Source: Streptomyces aquilus
GTDB lineage: Bacteria > Actinomycetota > Actinomycetes > Streptomycetales > Streptomycetaceae
Direction: 5' to 3'
DNA: 64,000 bases
Assembly (NCBI RefSeq): GCF_003955715.1
Contig: NZ_CP034463.1
Coordinates: 2,790,001-2,854,000 of the forward strand
Each line of letters opens with the position of its first letter. Within the stretch, counting starts at the first letter, position 1. Below the pieces are notes generated by a model, which saw only the letters and a list, made by a program, of their open reading frames with translations, was not told where the DNA came from and did no database searches. Positions 30,902 through 39,548 of the stretch are shown here, piece after piece. A program made the translations under genes and the position numbers.

Positions 30902-33037
30902 TCAGGCGATACCCGCCTCCCGCATCTGGCGCAGTTCCTTCTTCATCTCGGAGACCTCGTCGCGCAGCCGGGCCGCGATCTCGAACTGGAGGTCGGCGGC
31001 GGCGGCGCGCATCCGCGCGGTCATCTCCTCGATCTGCTCGGCGAGCTCGGCCGCGGGCCGGTCGGTCGGCACGGTCGCCTTGGCCTTGCCCTTGGCCGCC
31101 TTGCCGCCCGCCGCCTTGCCGCCGAGGGCGGGCACGGGGGCCTTGGCACCCTTGCCGTCCTTCTGCTTGCGATAGCCGGAACCGAGCAGCTGCTCGGTGT
31201 CGACGTCCTCGCGGGCGATCTGGGCCACGATGTCGTTGATCTTCTTGCGGAGCGGCTGGGGGTCGATGCCGCGCTCGGTGTTGTACGCGACCTGCTTCTC
31301 CCGGCGGCGGTTGGTCTCGTCGATGGCCTTCGCCATCGCCGGGGTGATCTTGTCGGCGTACATGTGGACCTGGCCGGAGACGTTGCGCGCCGCGCGGCCG
31401 ATGGTCTGGATCAGTGAGGTGCCGGAGCGCAGGAAGCCCTCCTTGTCGGCGTCGAGGATCGCCACCAGGGACACCTCGGGCAGGTCGAGACCCTCACGGA
31501 GGAGGTTGATGCCGACCAGGACGTCGAACTCACCGGAGCGCAGTTCACGCAGCAGTTCGACGCGGCGCAGGGTGTCGACGTCGCTGTGGAGATAGCGGAC
31601 CTGGATGCCGAGCTCCAGGAAGTAGTCCGTGAGGTCCTCGGCCATCTTCTTGGTGAGCGTGGTGACCAGGACGCGCTCGTCCTTCTCGGTGCGGGTGCGG
31701 ATCTCGTGCACCAGGTCGTCGATCTGGCCCTCGGTGGGCTTGACGACGACCTCGGGGTCGATCAGGCCGGTGGGGCGGATGATCTGCTCGACGACGCCGT
31801 CAGCCCGGGAGAGCTCGTACTTGCCCGGGGTGGCCGACAGGTAGACGGTCTGCCCGATGCGCTCCTGGAACTCCTCCCACTTCAGGGGCCGGTTGTCCAG
31901 CGCGGACGGGAGCCGGAAGCCGTGGTCGACCAGCGTGCGCTTGCGGGAGGCGTCGCCCTCGTACATGGCACCGATCTGGGGGACGGTGTTGTGCGACTCG
32001 TCGATGACGAGCAGGAAGTCGTCCGGGAAGTAGTCGAGCAGGGTGTTGGGCGGGGAGCCGGGCCGGCGGCCGTCGAAGTGCATCGAGTAGTTCTCGACAC
32101 CGGAGCAGGAGCCGATCTGGCGGAGCATCTCCAGGTCGTACGTGGTGCGCATGCGCAGCCGCTGGGCCTCGAGGAGCTTGCCCTGCTTCTCCAGTTCGGC
32201 GAGGCGCTCGCCCAGCTCCTTCTCGATGTCGTTGACGGCCCGCTCCATGCGCTCGGGACCGGCGACGTAGTGGGAGGCCGGGAAGACGTACAGCTGCTGG
32301 TCGTCGCTGATGATCTCGCCGGTGAGCGGGTGGAGGGTCGACAGCGCCTCGATCTCGTCGCCGAACATCTCGATGCGGACGGCGAGCTCCTCGTAGACCG
32401 GGAAGATCTCGATGGTGTCGCCGCGGACCCGGAAGGTGCCGCGGGTGAAGGCCAGGTCGTTGCGCGTGTACTGGATGTCCACGAAGCGGCGCAGCAGCTC
32501 GTCGCGGTCGAGTTCGTCGCCGACCCTGAGGGGGACCATCCGGTCCACGTACTCCTGCGGGGTGCCGAGGCCGTAGATGCAGGAGACCGAGGCGACCACG
32601 ACGACGTCACGGCGGGTGAGCAGCGAGTTGGTCGCGGAGTGGCGCAGGCGCTCGACCTCCTCGTTGATCGAGGAGTCCTTCTCGATGTAGGTGTCCGACT
32701 GCGGGACGTAGGCCTCGGGCTGGTAGTAGTCGTAGTACGAGACGAAGTACTCGACGGCGTTGTTGGGCAGGAGCTCCCGGAACTCGTTCGCCAGCTGGGC
32801 GGCGAGGGTCTTGTTCGGGGCCATCACCAGGGTGGGCCGCTGGAGCTTCTCGATCATCCACGCGGTGGTGGCGGACTTGCCGGTGCCGGTCGCACCAAGG
32901 AGGACGACGTCCTTCTCACCGGCCTCGATGCGCTTGGCCAGCTCGGCGATGGCCGCCGGCTGGTCACCGCTGGGCTGGTAGGGGCTGACGACCTCGAAGG
33001 GCGCCACCGTGCGTTCGATGTGGGAAACGGGCCGCAT
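30902..33037 (-). CDS. uvrB: Excinuclease ABC subunit B
   Basis: Helicase-fold damage verifier of nucleotide excision repair, 711 residues. Walker A GATGTGKS lies near residue 50, the DNA-clamping beta-hairpin [12 protein letters not shown] near 100, and the helicase motifs DESH and QTIGRAARN follow. The UVR domain at the C-terminus (about 665-700) binds UvrC. Between the helicase core and UVR is a Gly/Lys/Ala-rich linker. ATG 33037 stands 6 nt after TACGGT, so the mRNA is leaderless, and the promoter has an exact RecA_NDp motif. Confidence 0.98.
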   Translation of the reverse strand: MRPVSHIERTVAPFEVVSPYQPSGDQPAAIAELAKRIEAGEKDVVLLGATGTGKSATTAWMIEKLQRPTLVMAPNKTLAAQLANEFRELLPNNAVEYFVSYYDYYQPEAYVPQSDTYIEKDSSINEEVERLRHSATNSLLTRRDVVVVASVSCIYGLGTPQEYVDRMVPLRVGDELDRDELLRRFVDIQYTRNDLAFTRGTFRVRGDTIEIFPVYEELAVRIEMFGDEIEALSTLHPLTGEIISDDQQLYVFPASHYVAGPERMERAVNDIEKELGERLAELEKQGKLLEAQRLRMRTTYDLEMLRQIGSCSGVENYSMHFDGRRPGSPPNTLLDYFPDDFLLVIDESHNTVPQIGAMYEGDASRKRTLVDHGFRLPSALDNRPLKWEEFQERIGQTVYLSATPGKYELSRADGVVEQIIRPTGLIDPEVVVKPTEGQIDDLVHEIRTRTEKDERVLVTTLTKKMAEDLTDYFLELGIQVRYLHSDVDTLRRVELLRELRSGEFDVLVGINLLREGLDLPEVSLVAILDADKEGFLRSGTSLIQTIGRAARNVSGQVHMYADKITPAMAKAIDETNRRREKQVAYNTERGIDPQPLRKKINDIVAQIAREDVDTEQLLGSGYRKQKDGKGAKAPVPALGGKAAGGKAAKGKAKATVPTDRPAAELAEQIEEMTARMRAAAADLQFEIAARLRDEVSEMKKELRQMREAGIA

Positions 33038-33043
33038 GGAACC

Positions 33044-33066
33044 ACCGTACGACCCCCCACTGACAA
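33044..33066 (-). promoter_or_regulatory. uvrB promoter with exact RecA_NDp (PafBC) motif, leaderless
   Basis: Minus strand TTGTCAGTG, 8 nt, TACGGT, then 6 nt to the uvrB ATG. All fixed positions of TTGTCRGTG-N8-TAnnnT agree. Confidence 0.87.
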
Positions 33067-33076
33067 CGCGGTCCGA

Positions 33077-33946
33077 TCAGCGGTTCTGCGGGGTGCGGGA
33101 GCTTCGGTGGCCGACACCGCGGCGGGTGCGGATCGTCGGGCGGCGGGCGGTGTGCGCGGCCTCGGCGTGGGCCGGGATACCTGGCTTGTTCTCGACGGGG
33201 GCCCAGTCGGGTTTGCCCATGACCATCAGCGGGTCGAACATCACGACGACACCGGCGATCAGCAGGAAGGCGAGGGGGCCGACCATCATGGGCGCGAGCA
33301 GTTCCGCGGGCGAGTCGCCCGAGGACGGGGCGGCGGAGCCGCCGTGCAGATGGACGCTGAGGGCGGCCATGCCCGTGTAGTGCATGCCGCTGACGGCGAG
33401 CCCCATGACGAGGCTCGCGCCCACGCTCCACATCAGCCCCCTGACCTGGCCGGCCGCCCACAGTGCGGCGGTGGCGGCGACCATGGCTATGACGACGGAG
33501 GCGGTGACCGTGAGCGTGTTGTACTCCAGGTTCCCGTTGAGCCGCATGCCGGCCATGCCCAGGTAGTGCATGGAGGCGACGCCGAGCCCGGTGATGGTGC
33601 CCCCGGTGAACAGGGCCGTTCCCCTGGCGCCCTTGTAGCCGACGATGAAGATCCCGACGCCCACCATGACGATCGCGACGCCGAGGCTCGCGAACGTCGT
33701 CGGCTTGTCGTAGTGGATCGGGGCGCCCTTGACGGTGAACCCCATCATGGCGACGAAATGCATGGTCCATATGCCGGAGCCGATCGCGGCGGCGCCGAGG
33801 GCGAGCCAGCCCGGCCGCCACGAGTTCGAGACCAGCATGGATCTGGTGGTGCAGCGCAGGCCGAGGGCGCCTCCCAGGCAAGCCATGAGGTAGGCCACCA
33901 GCGGTGTGACGAGTCCGTAGCTGAATCCGTCGACCGTGCCTTGCAT
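33077..33946 (-). CDS. MHYT-domain integral membrane sensor
   Basis: 289 residues with seven predicted helices. The three MHYT-type motifs MHFVAMM, MHYLGMA and MHYTGMA sit at the outer ends of helices and are thought to bind copper and sense gases such as O2, CO or NO. Unlike many family members there is no GGDEF, EAL or kinase domain; the C-terminus is a short basic tail after a Pro-rich stretch. Start ATG 33946. Upstream of uvrB but transcribed in the same direction 10 bp past the uvrB promoter motif, so its 3' end lies against that promoter. Confidence 0.92.
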   Translation of the reverse strand: MQGTVDGFSYGLVTPLVAYLMACLGGALGLRCTTRSMLVSNSWRPGWLALGAAAIGSGIWTMHFVAMMGFTVKGAPIHYDKPTTFASLGVAIVMVGVGIFIVGYKGARGTALFTGGTITGLGVASMHYLGMAGMRLNGNLEYNTLTVTASVVIAMVAATAALWAAGQVRGLMWSVGASLVMGLAVSGMHYTGMAALSVHLHGGSAAPSSGDSPAELLAPMMVGPLAFLLIAGVVVMFDPLMVMGKPDWAPVENKPGIPAHAEAAHTARRPTIRTRRGVGHRSSRTPQNR

Positions 33947-34236
33947 GCGCGGCTACCCTTCCGCCTTCTTGCGTCCCGGAATGTGCTGAAAAGCGCCCCT
34001 TCCCAGGACCGCTGGAGCGGTCAGGGTCGAGGCGAAGAGTATGACCCCCACCGGAATGGTCGAACGATTTTCCGGCAAAGAAACACGCCCTTGCCACGCC
34101 GTTGCCGCAGTTGTGCGGCACCCGTGAGCGGAGTTGGGCAACTCCATTCAATCTGTGGCCATTCTGTACTCCGCTGCTGTTGACCCTCTGCTGTCACAGT
34201 GGAGCTGTCCGTGCACGCTCGACGCAAGGAGTACGC

Positions 34237-35112
34237 ATGCACGCGCGCGCCGTTGCCGCCACGACCACCGCGCTTCTGGGGACCGCCGCCCTCCTGCTGC
34301 CTTCCTCCGGCGTCCGGGCCGCCGAGGACGGTGAACCGCCCACGGTCATCGCCCACCGGGGCGCCTCCGCCTACGCGCCGGAGAACACCCTGGCCGCCGT
34401 CGACGCGGCGGCCAGGCTGGGCATCCACTGGGTAGAGAACGACGTCCAGCGCACCAAGGACGGCGAGCTGGTCGTCATCCACGACGACAGCCTCCAGCGC
34501 ACCACCGACGTCGAGGAGGTGTTCCCGGGCCGGGCACCCTGGAAGGTGAAGGACTTCACCGCCGCCGAGATCGCGCGCCTCGACGCGGGCAGCTGGTTCG
34601 GCGCCTCCTACGCGGGCGCGCGCGTACCGACCCTGGAGCAGTACATGCGCCGGGTGGAGCGCAACAACCAGAACCTGCTCCTGGAGATCAAGAACCCCGC
34701 CCTCTACCCGGGCATCGAGCAGCAGACCCTGAAGGTCCTCTCCGACGAGGGCTGGCTCGACCAGGCGCACCGCGCGAGCCGGCTGATCGTGCAGAGCTTC
34801 AGCGCGGACAGCGTGCGCACCGTCCACGCGCTGAAGCCCGGCGTCAAGACCGCCATCCTGGGTACGCCGTCCGTCGCGAACCTGTCGACGTACGCGACGT
34901 TCACCGACCAGATCAACCCGTCGTACAGCACCATCTCCCCCGGGTACGTCGCCGCCGTCCACGCGTTCGACGGGGCGCACGACAAACCGCTGAAGGTCTT
35001 CGCCTGGACCGTCAACGACGCGGAGACGGCCCGCCGGGTCGCCGGGTACGACGTGGACGGCATCATCAGCAACAAGCCGGACGTGGTGCGGGACGCGACC
35101 GGCGGGTCCTGA
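34237..35112 (+). CDS. glpQ: Secreted glycerophosphodiester phosphodiesterase
   Basis: 291 residues. Signal peptide 1-28 (LLGTAALLLPSSGVRA). The TIM-barrel GDPD domain begins VIAHRGASAYAPENT with catalytic His40 and Arg41; the second catalytic His is in LVVIHDDSLQRTT and metal ligand Glu in LLLEIKNPALYPG. It hydrolyses deacylated phospholipids to glycerol-3-phosphate outside the cell, a phosphate-scavenging role. ATG 34237 follows AAGGAG by 7 bases. From memory the S. coelicolor homologue in this position belongs to the PhoP regulon; I could not see a convincing PHO box here. Confidence 0.94.
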   Translation: MHARAVAATTTALLGTAALLLPSSGVRAAEDGEPPTVIAHRGASAYAPENTLAAVDAAARLGIHWVENDVQRTKDGELVVIHDDSLQRTTDVEEVFPGRAPWKVKDFTAAEIARLDAGSWFGASYAGARVPTLEQYMRRVERNNQNLLLEIKNPALYPGIEQQTLKVLSDEGWLDQAHRASRLIVQSFSADSVRTVHALKPGVKTAILGTPSVANLSTYATFTDQINPSYSTISPGYVAAVHAFDGAHDKPLKVFAWTVNDAETARRVAGYDVDGIISNKPDVVRDATGGS

Positions 35113-35164
35113 GACGCGCCGGGCCGGGCGGGCCCCGCGCCACCCGGCTCCGGGCGGGCCGAGG

Positions 35165-35185
35165 CCCGCGGGTCCGCTCCGCGGG
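35165..35185 (+). terminator. Hairpin after the glycerophosphodiesterase gene
   Basis: A 7-bp stem cccgcgg/ccgcggg with a 7-nt loop lies about 55 bp past the stop and directly before the ogt promoter. Confidence 0.5.
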
Positions 35186-35188
35186 GCG

Positions 35189-35211
35189 TTGTCAGTGGTG
35201 GGTCGTACGGT
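35189..35211 (+). promoter_or_regulatory. ogt promoter with exact RecA_NDp (PafBC) motif, leaderless
   Basis: TTGTCAGTG (35189-35197), 8 nt, TACGGT (35206-35211), then 6 nt to the ATG. It is almost identical to the uvrB promoter over 23 bases. Confidence 0.87.
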
Positions 35212-35217
35212 GGGCGC

Positions 35218-35772
35218 ATGGACAGCCATGGGCAGAACGAGCAGCAGGTCGTATGGGCCGTCGTCGGCACCGACATCGGCCCCCTGCTGCTGGCCGCGAC
35301 CCGCGCGGGCCTCGTCAACGTCGTGTTCCACGCCACCGACCCGGTGCGCGACAAGGCACTGGACCGGCTCGCCTCCCGTCTGGGCAGCGAGCCCGTCGAG
35401 GCGCCCGGCTCCCCGCTGCTGGCCGAGCCGATACGCCAGGTCGAGGCGTACTTCGCGGGCCGGCGGCGCGATTTCGAGCTGTCCCTGGACTGGTCGCTGA
35501 TCTCCGGCTTCAACCGCCAGGTGCTGCGCGAGCTGGCGGCCGGGGTGCCGTACGGCAGTGTCGTGGGGTACGGCGATCTGGCCGGCCGGGTCGGTCAGCC
35601 GGGCGCGGCGCAGGCGGTCGGGGTGGCGATGGGCTCCAACCCGTTGCCGGTGGTCGTGCCCTGCCACCGGGTCGTGGAGAGCGACGGCGGGATCGGCGGG
35701 TTCGGGGGCGGCCTGGAGACCAAGCGGAAGCTGCTCGCCCTGGAGGGCGTGCTCCCCGAACCGCTGTTCTAG
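35218..35772 (+). CDS. ogt: Methylated-DNA-protein cysteine methyltransferase
   Basis: Suicide repair protein that takes methyl groups from O6-methylguanine and O4-methylthymine. 184 residues. The acceptor Cys149 is in VVVPCHRVV; the DNA-binding helix region is FNRQVLRELAAGVPYGSVVGYGDLA. There is no Ada-type N-terminal regulator domain. The mRNA is predicted to be leaderless from a DNA-damage-type promoter shared with uvrB and uvrA. The stop codon region is copied into a 30-bp tandem repeat that follows at once. Confidence 0.96.
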   Translation: MDSHGQNEQQVVWAVVGTDIGPLLLAATRAGLVNVVFHATDPVRDKALDRLASRLGSEPVEAPGSPLLAEPIRQVEAYFAGRRRDFELSLDWSLISGFNRQVLRELAAGVPYGSVVGYGDLAGRVGQPGAAQAVGVAMGSNPLPVVVPCHRVVESDGGIGGFGGGLETKRKLLALEGVLPEPLF

Positions 35773-35930
35773 GACCACTGGTCCAGGAGACGACCGTCTC
35801 GGGTCCGCTGTTCCAGGAGACGACCGTCTCGGGTCCGCTGTTCCAGGCGACGACCGTCTCGGGTCCGCTGTTCCAGGCGACGACCGTCTCCGGACCGCTG
35901 TTCCAGGCAACGACCGTCTCCGGTCCGCGC
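35772..35930 (+). repeat. 30-bp tandem repeat, five units, after ogt
   Basis: Units start at 35772, 35802, 35832, 35862 and 35892, with a partial sixth. Each holds ccgctgttccagg, a copy of the last ogt codons with CAG in place of the TAG stop, and most hold the hairpin GAGACG-AC-CGTCTC. Units differ by 1-4 bases. The array is open in other frames (10-residue period) but is not a gene. Confidence 0.95.
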
Positions 35931-36028
35931 GCGACGGCTGGCCGGAAGGCCGACGCGGTAGCAGACTCCGCCATGCGCACAGCCACTGGCATCCGAAGAC
36001 TTCGGAGCCGAAGGGACGGCGATCACGC

Positions 36029-37261
36029 ATGAGTGGAAGCGGGAACAGGGCAGTCGCGTATCTCAAGCCGGGAGCGGTGGAGGTCAGGACCATCGACCAC
36101 CCGACGCTGGAAGTCCAGGACGGACCGGGGGTCGCACCCGAGAACGTCGGCCGCAAGTGCCGGCACGGAGTGATCCTCAAGGTCCTCGCCAGCAACATCT
36201 GCGGCAGCGACCAGCACATGGTGCGCGGGCGGACGACCGCGCCCGAGGGACTGGTCCTCGGACACGAGATCACCGGAGAGGTCGTCGAACGGGGGCCGGA
36301 CGTCGAGACGATCGACGTCGGCGACATCGTCTCCGTACCGTTCAACATCGCCTGCGGCCGGTGCCGCAACTGCAAGGAGCGCGCCACCGGCATCTGTCTG
36401 AACGTCAACCCGGCACGGCCCGGGGCGGCCTACGGCTATGTCGACATGGGCGGCTGGGTCGGCGGCCAGGCCGAGTACGCGATGGTGCCGTACGCGGACT
36501 TCAACCTGCTGAAGTTCCCGGACCGGGACCAGGCTCGCGCGAAGCTGCTCGACCTGACCATGCTGTCGGACATCTTCCCGACCGGCTTCCACGGCGTGGT
36601 GAGTTCGGGCGCCGGTGTCGGTTCGACGGTGTACATCGCCGGGGCGGGGCCGGTCGGACTGGCGGCGGCCGCGGCCGCGCAGCTGCTGGGCGCCGCCGTC
36701 GTCATCGTCGGCGACCTCAACGCCGAGCGGCTCGCGCAGGCGCGCAGCTTCGGCTGCGAGACCGTCGACGTCTCGCGCGGCAGCGTGGGCGAGCAGATCG
36801 AGCAGATCCTCGGCGAGCCCGAGGTGGACGCCGCGGTCGACGCGGTCGGCTTCGAGGCCCGGGCCCATGGCCCCGAGGCCCCGGAGGCGCCCGCCACCGT
36901 CCTCAACTCGTTGATGGGGCTCACCCGCGCGGGCGGCGCCCTCGGCATCCCCGGCCTGTACGTCACCGACGACCCCGGCGGGGTCGACGAGGACGCGAAG
37001 TCCGGGACGCTGAAGGTGCGGCTCGGGCTCGGCTGGGCCAAGAGCCATCGGTTCACCACCGGACAGTGCCCGGTGATGCGGTACCACCGGGGCCTGATGA
37101 TGGCGATCCTGCACGAGCGCGTGCACATCGCCAAGGCGGTCAACGCGACGGTCATCGGCATCGAGGACGCGCCGCGCGGCTACGCCGAGTTCGACCAGGG
37201 CGCGAGCCGCAAGTACGTGCTCGACCCGCACGGGGCGCTCAAGGGCGTACAGCCGGTCTGA
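36029..37261 (+). CDS. fdhA: Glutathione-independent formaldehyde dehydrogenase (zinc alcohol dehydrogenase family)
   Basis: 410 residues. Catalytic zinc ligands Cys58 (NICGSDQHM) and His79-Glu80 (GHEITGE); the structural zinc loop is CGRCRNCKERATGIC. The NAD-binding motif is GAGPVGLAAA. The length, the MVRGRTTAPEG segment and the late RGLMMAILHERVHIA match the Pseudomonas-type formaldehyde dehydrogenase, which needs no added thiol. ATG 36029 has GAAGGGA upstream. It follows ogt by 256 bp that are mostly tandem repeats, so it probably has its own promoter after the array. A strong terminator follows. Confidence 0.93.
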   Translation: MSGSGNRAVAYLKPGAVEVRTIDHPTLEVQDGPGVAPENVGRKCRHGVILKVLASNICGSDQHMVRGRTTAPEGLVLGHEITGEVVERGPDVETIDVGDIVSVPFNIACGRCRNCKERATGICLNVNPARPGAAYGYVDMGGWVGGQAEYAMVPYADFNLLKFPDRDQARAKLLDLTMLSDIFPTGFHGVVSSGAGVGSTVYIAGAGPVGLAAAAAAQLLGAAVVIVGDLNAERLAQARSFGCETVDVSRGSVGEQIEQILGEPEVDAAVDAVGFEARAHGPEAPEAPATVLNSLMGLTRAGGALGIPGLYVTDDPGGVDEDAKSGTLKVRLGLGWAKSHRFTTGQCPVMRYHRGLMMAILHERVHIAKAVNATVIGIEDAPRGYAEFDQGASRKYVLDPHGALKGVQPV

Positions 37262-37276
37262 CAGCTGTCGCCCGAG

Positions 37277-37304
37277 GAGGGGGCCCACGCGCATGGGCCC
37301 CCTC
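37277..37304 (+). terminator. Terminator of fdhA
   Basis: Perfect 11-bp stem GAGGGGGCCCA/TGGGCCCCCTC with a 6-nt loop, 15 bp past the stop codon. Confidence 0.85.
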
Positions 37305-37498
37305 GCGCGCCGATCAGCGCTCTCGTAGCAGTCAGCCGACGCCACCGGGTCCCGCCCCCAGAGGACGACATGAAAGAAACATGGCGAATTGCCCGCCATG
37401 CACCCCAGGCCGGTGTCGTCTCCCACGGCTCGCAAGGGTTTGGCCGGGTGTGCCGCCCGCCAGAGATGAGGGAAGGACGATCGACAGGAGGCATGCGC

Positions 37499-38413
37499 GT
37501 GGTGCTGGTGGTTTCCGAAGAAGTGCGCGAGGCGATCGACGCGCGTCGACCCGTGGTGGCCCTGGAGTCCACGATCATCGCGCACGGGCTGCCGCGGCCG
37601 CGCAATCTCCAGGTGGCGCTGGAACTGGAGGACGTCGTACGGCGCGAGGGCGCCGTTCCCGCGACGATCGCGGTGCTGGACGGGCGGCCCCATGTCGGCC
37701 TGGACAAGCAGCAGTTGGAGCGGGTCGCGAACGAGGACGGCATCCGCAAGCTGGGCCATCGCGATCTGCCGCTGGCGGTGGCCGCCGGGGTGAGCGGGGC
37801 GACCACGGTGTCGGCCACCGCACAGCTGGCGTCGCTGGCGGGCGTCCGGGTGTTCGCGACGGGCGGGCTCGGCGGGGTGCACCGGGAGTGGACGGTGACG
37901 CAGGACGAGTCGGCCGACCTGGGGCTGCTGGCGCGGACGCGGATCACGGTGGTGTGCGCGGGCGTGAAGTCGATCCTGGACGTGCCGGCGACCCTGCAAC
38001 GGCTGGAGACGCTGGGCGTCGCCGTGGCCGGCTACGGCACGGATCGGTTCCCCGGCTTCTACCTGTCGGACTCGGGACACCCGGTGGACTGGACGCTAGA
38101 GTCTCCCGAGCAGGTGGCGGCGGTGATGCGGGCTCAGGACGCCGTGGCCGGACCGGAGTCGGCGCTGATCATCGCCAACCCCGTCCCCGAAGCGGAGCAG
38201 TTGGACCCCGACCTGCACGCGCGCGTACTGGCCGACGCCCTGCACGCCTGCGAGGAACGGGGCATCACGGGCCAGGGGGTCACCCCGTTCCTCCTCGACT
38301 ACCTGGTACGACACACCGACGGCGCCTCGCTGGAGGCCAATCTGGCGGCGGTACGGGGCAATGTGCGGTTGGCGGGGCGGATCGCGGCGGCCTGGGCTTG
38401 GGCCGAGGCGTAG
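37499..38413 (+). CDS. psuG: Pseudouridine-5'-phosphate glycosidase
   Basis: Splits pseudouridine 5'-phosphate to uracil and ribose 5-phosphate. 304 residues from GTG 37499, which gives a 7-base gap to AGGAGG; the ATG at 37493 is only one base from it. Family motifs are VVALESTIIAHGLP, GAVPATIAVLDG, KLGHRDLPLAVAAGVSGATTV, FATGGLGGVH and the metal/phosphate-site region. The kinase that supplies its substrate follows 2 bp later. Together they form a pseudouridine salvage operon, usually fed by RNA turnover. Confidence 0.93.
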   Translation: MVLVVSEEVREAIDARRPVVALESTIIAHGLPRPRNLQVALELEDVVRREGAVPATIAVLDGRPHVGLDKQQLERVANEDGIRKLGHRDLPLAVAAGVSGATTVSATAQLASLAGVRVFATGGLGGVHREWTVTQDESADLGLLARTRITVVCAGVKSILDVPATLQRLETLGVAVAGYGTDRFPGFYLSDSGHPVDWTLESPEQVAAVMRAQDAVAGPESALIIANPVPEAEQLDPDLHARVLADALHACEERGITGQGVTPFLLDYLVRHTDGASLEANLAAVRGNVRLAGRIAAAWAWAEA

Positions 38414-38415
38414 GG

Positions 38416-39378
38416 GTGAGCGCGGGGAGGACCGGGGACGAGATGGTGTCCGGGGGGCGGGGCGAGGGAGCCGGGGCGCTGCTGGTTGTCGGGGACGTCA
38501 TCACCGACATCGTCGCGCGGCATCGGGGGCCGCTCGCGGCACGTACGGACACCGTCGCGGCGATTCGGACGCTGCCTGGTGGGGCCGGTGCCAACGTGGC
38601 CTGTTGGGCGGCCCATTGGGGTGGGGGCGAGGTCCGGTTGCTCGGGCGGGTGGGCGCGGATGCGGCAGCCTGGCACGAGCGGGAGCTGAGCCTGTGCGGC
38701 GTACGACCCCGTCTCGTCGTCGACCCGGAGGCGCCGACCGGCACGGTGATCTGTCTCGTCGACACGAGCGCCGCCGGCGAGCGGACGTTGGTCACGGACA
38801 GCGGGGCGTCCCTGCGGCTCACTCCGGACGACTGGTCCGACGCACTGCTCGACGGGGTGACCCGGCTGCATCTGTCGGGGTATCTGCTGTTCTCCGCGGG
38901 GAGCCGGGCGTTCGTGGAGGTGGCTCTGGAGGCGGCACGCGCGCGTGGGGTACCGGTGAGTCTGGATCCGGCGTCGGCGGGCTTCCTCGTGGAGCTGGGT
39001 GTCGACCGGTTCCTCACGCTGGTGGAGGGGATCGACGTGCTCCTGCCCAGCCGCGACGAGGCCTGCCTGCTGACGGGGCTGCCCGACGCGGAGGACGCGG
39101 CGGCCAAGCTCAGCCGTCATGTTCCGCTGGTGGTCACCAAGCTGGGCGCGGACGGTGCGCTGGTGGCCCGCTCGGGCACCGTGTCCGCCCGCATCCCCGC
39201 GGTCCCGGCCACTCCCACGGACACGACCGGGGCCGGCGACGCCTTCACCGGCGCCTTCCTCGCCACCCTCCTCACCGGCGCCGAGCCCGAGGACGCGACG
39301 CGGGAAGGATGCCGGGCGGGGGCGAGGGCGGTCGAGGCGGTAGGAGCCCGACCACCGGCGACCCGCCCGCCCGGGTAA
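38416..39378 (+). CDS. psuK: PfkB-family kinase, probable pseudouridine kinase
   Basis: 320 residues. GTG 38416 is 2 bp after the psuG stop and is read from a GAGG site inside psuG; ATG 38443 is an alternative start. PfkB signatures are TLPGGAGANVACWAAHWG and TDTTGAGDAFTGAFLA with the catalytic Asp. Substrate is inferred from tight linkage to psuG: phosphorylation of pseudouridine at the 5' position. The protein ends in a Pro/Arg-rich tail (VEAVGARPPATRPPG) encoded by the first unit of a 26-bp tandem repeat. Confidence 0.9.
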   Translation: MSAGRTGDEMVSGGRGEGAGALLVVGDVITDIVARHRGPLAARTDTVAAIRTLPGGAGANVACWAAHWGGGEVRLLGRVGADAAAWHERELSLCGVRPRLVVDPEAPTGTVICLVDTSAAGERTLVTDSGASLRLTPDDWSDALLDGVTRLHLSGYLLFSAGSRAFVEVALEAARARGVPVSLDPASAGFLVELGVDRFLTLVEGIDVLLPSRDEACLLTGLPDAEDAAAKLSRHVPLVVTKLGADGALVARSGTVSARIPAVPATPTDTTGAGDAFTGAFLATLLTGAEPEDATREGCRAGARAVEAVGARPPATRPPG

Positions 39379-39468
39379 CACCGACGACACGCCCACCCGC
39401 GTAGCACCGGCGGGACGCCCACCCGCGTAGCACCGGCGGGACGCCCAGCCGCGTAGCACCGGCGGAGC
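39367..39468 (+). repeat. 26-bp tandem repeat over the 3' end of psuK
   Basis: Four units at exactly 26-bp spacing. The psuK stop TAA (39376-39378) lies in unit 1; units 2-4 have TAG at the same place (39402, 39428, 39454), each followed by CACCG. Units 2 and 3 are nearly identical. Confidence 0.95.
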
Positions 39469-39548
39469 GAGGACGACCCGCTACCCGAACGTCCGGGCAA
39501 CCCTGGCTCGCCTCCGCCCGGCCACCTCGACCAACCTCCACCCACCCC

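Noticed and set aside
31586..34183. An 865-codon plus-strand frame opposite uvrB and the MHYT gene
   Set aside because: It crosses two genuine genes and a promoter, and has Val/Asp/Gly-biased shadow composition.
34141..34215. PHO box in front of the glycerophosphodiesterase gene
   Set aside because: ATTCA/ATTCT-type half-repeats at about the right distance are visible, but they match the Streptomyces 11-bp direct-repeat consensus too poorly to claim.
35772..35930. Possible CRISPR array after ogt
   Set aside because: Units are directly adjacent with no spacers, diverge gradually, and no cas gene is present. It is a tandem repeat.
35253..36032. A coding repeat protein with the 10-residue unit GPLFQETTVS
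   Set aside because: The frame runs antiphase through ogt, has no start or ribosome site and exists only because a 30-bp period keeps frames open.
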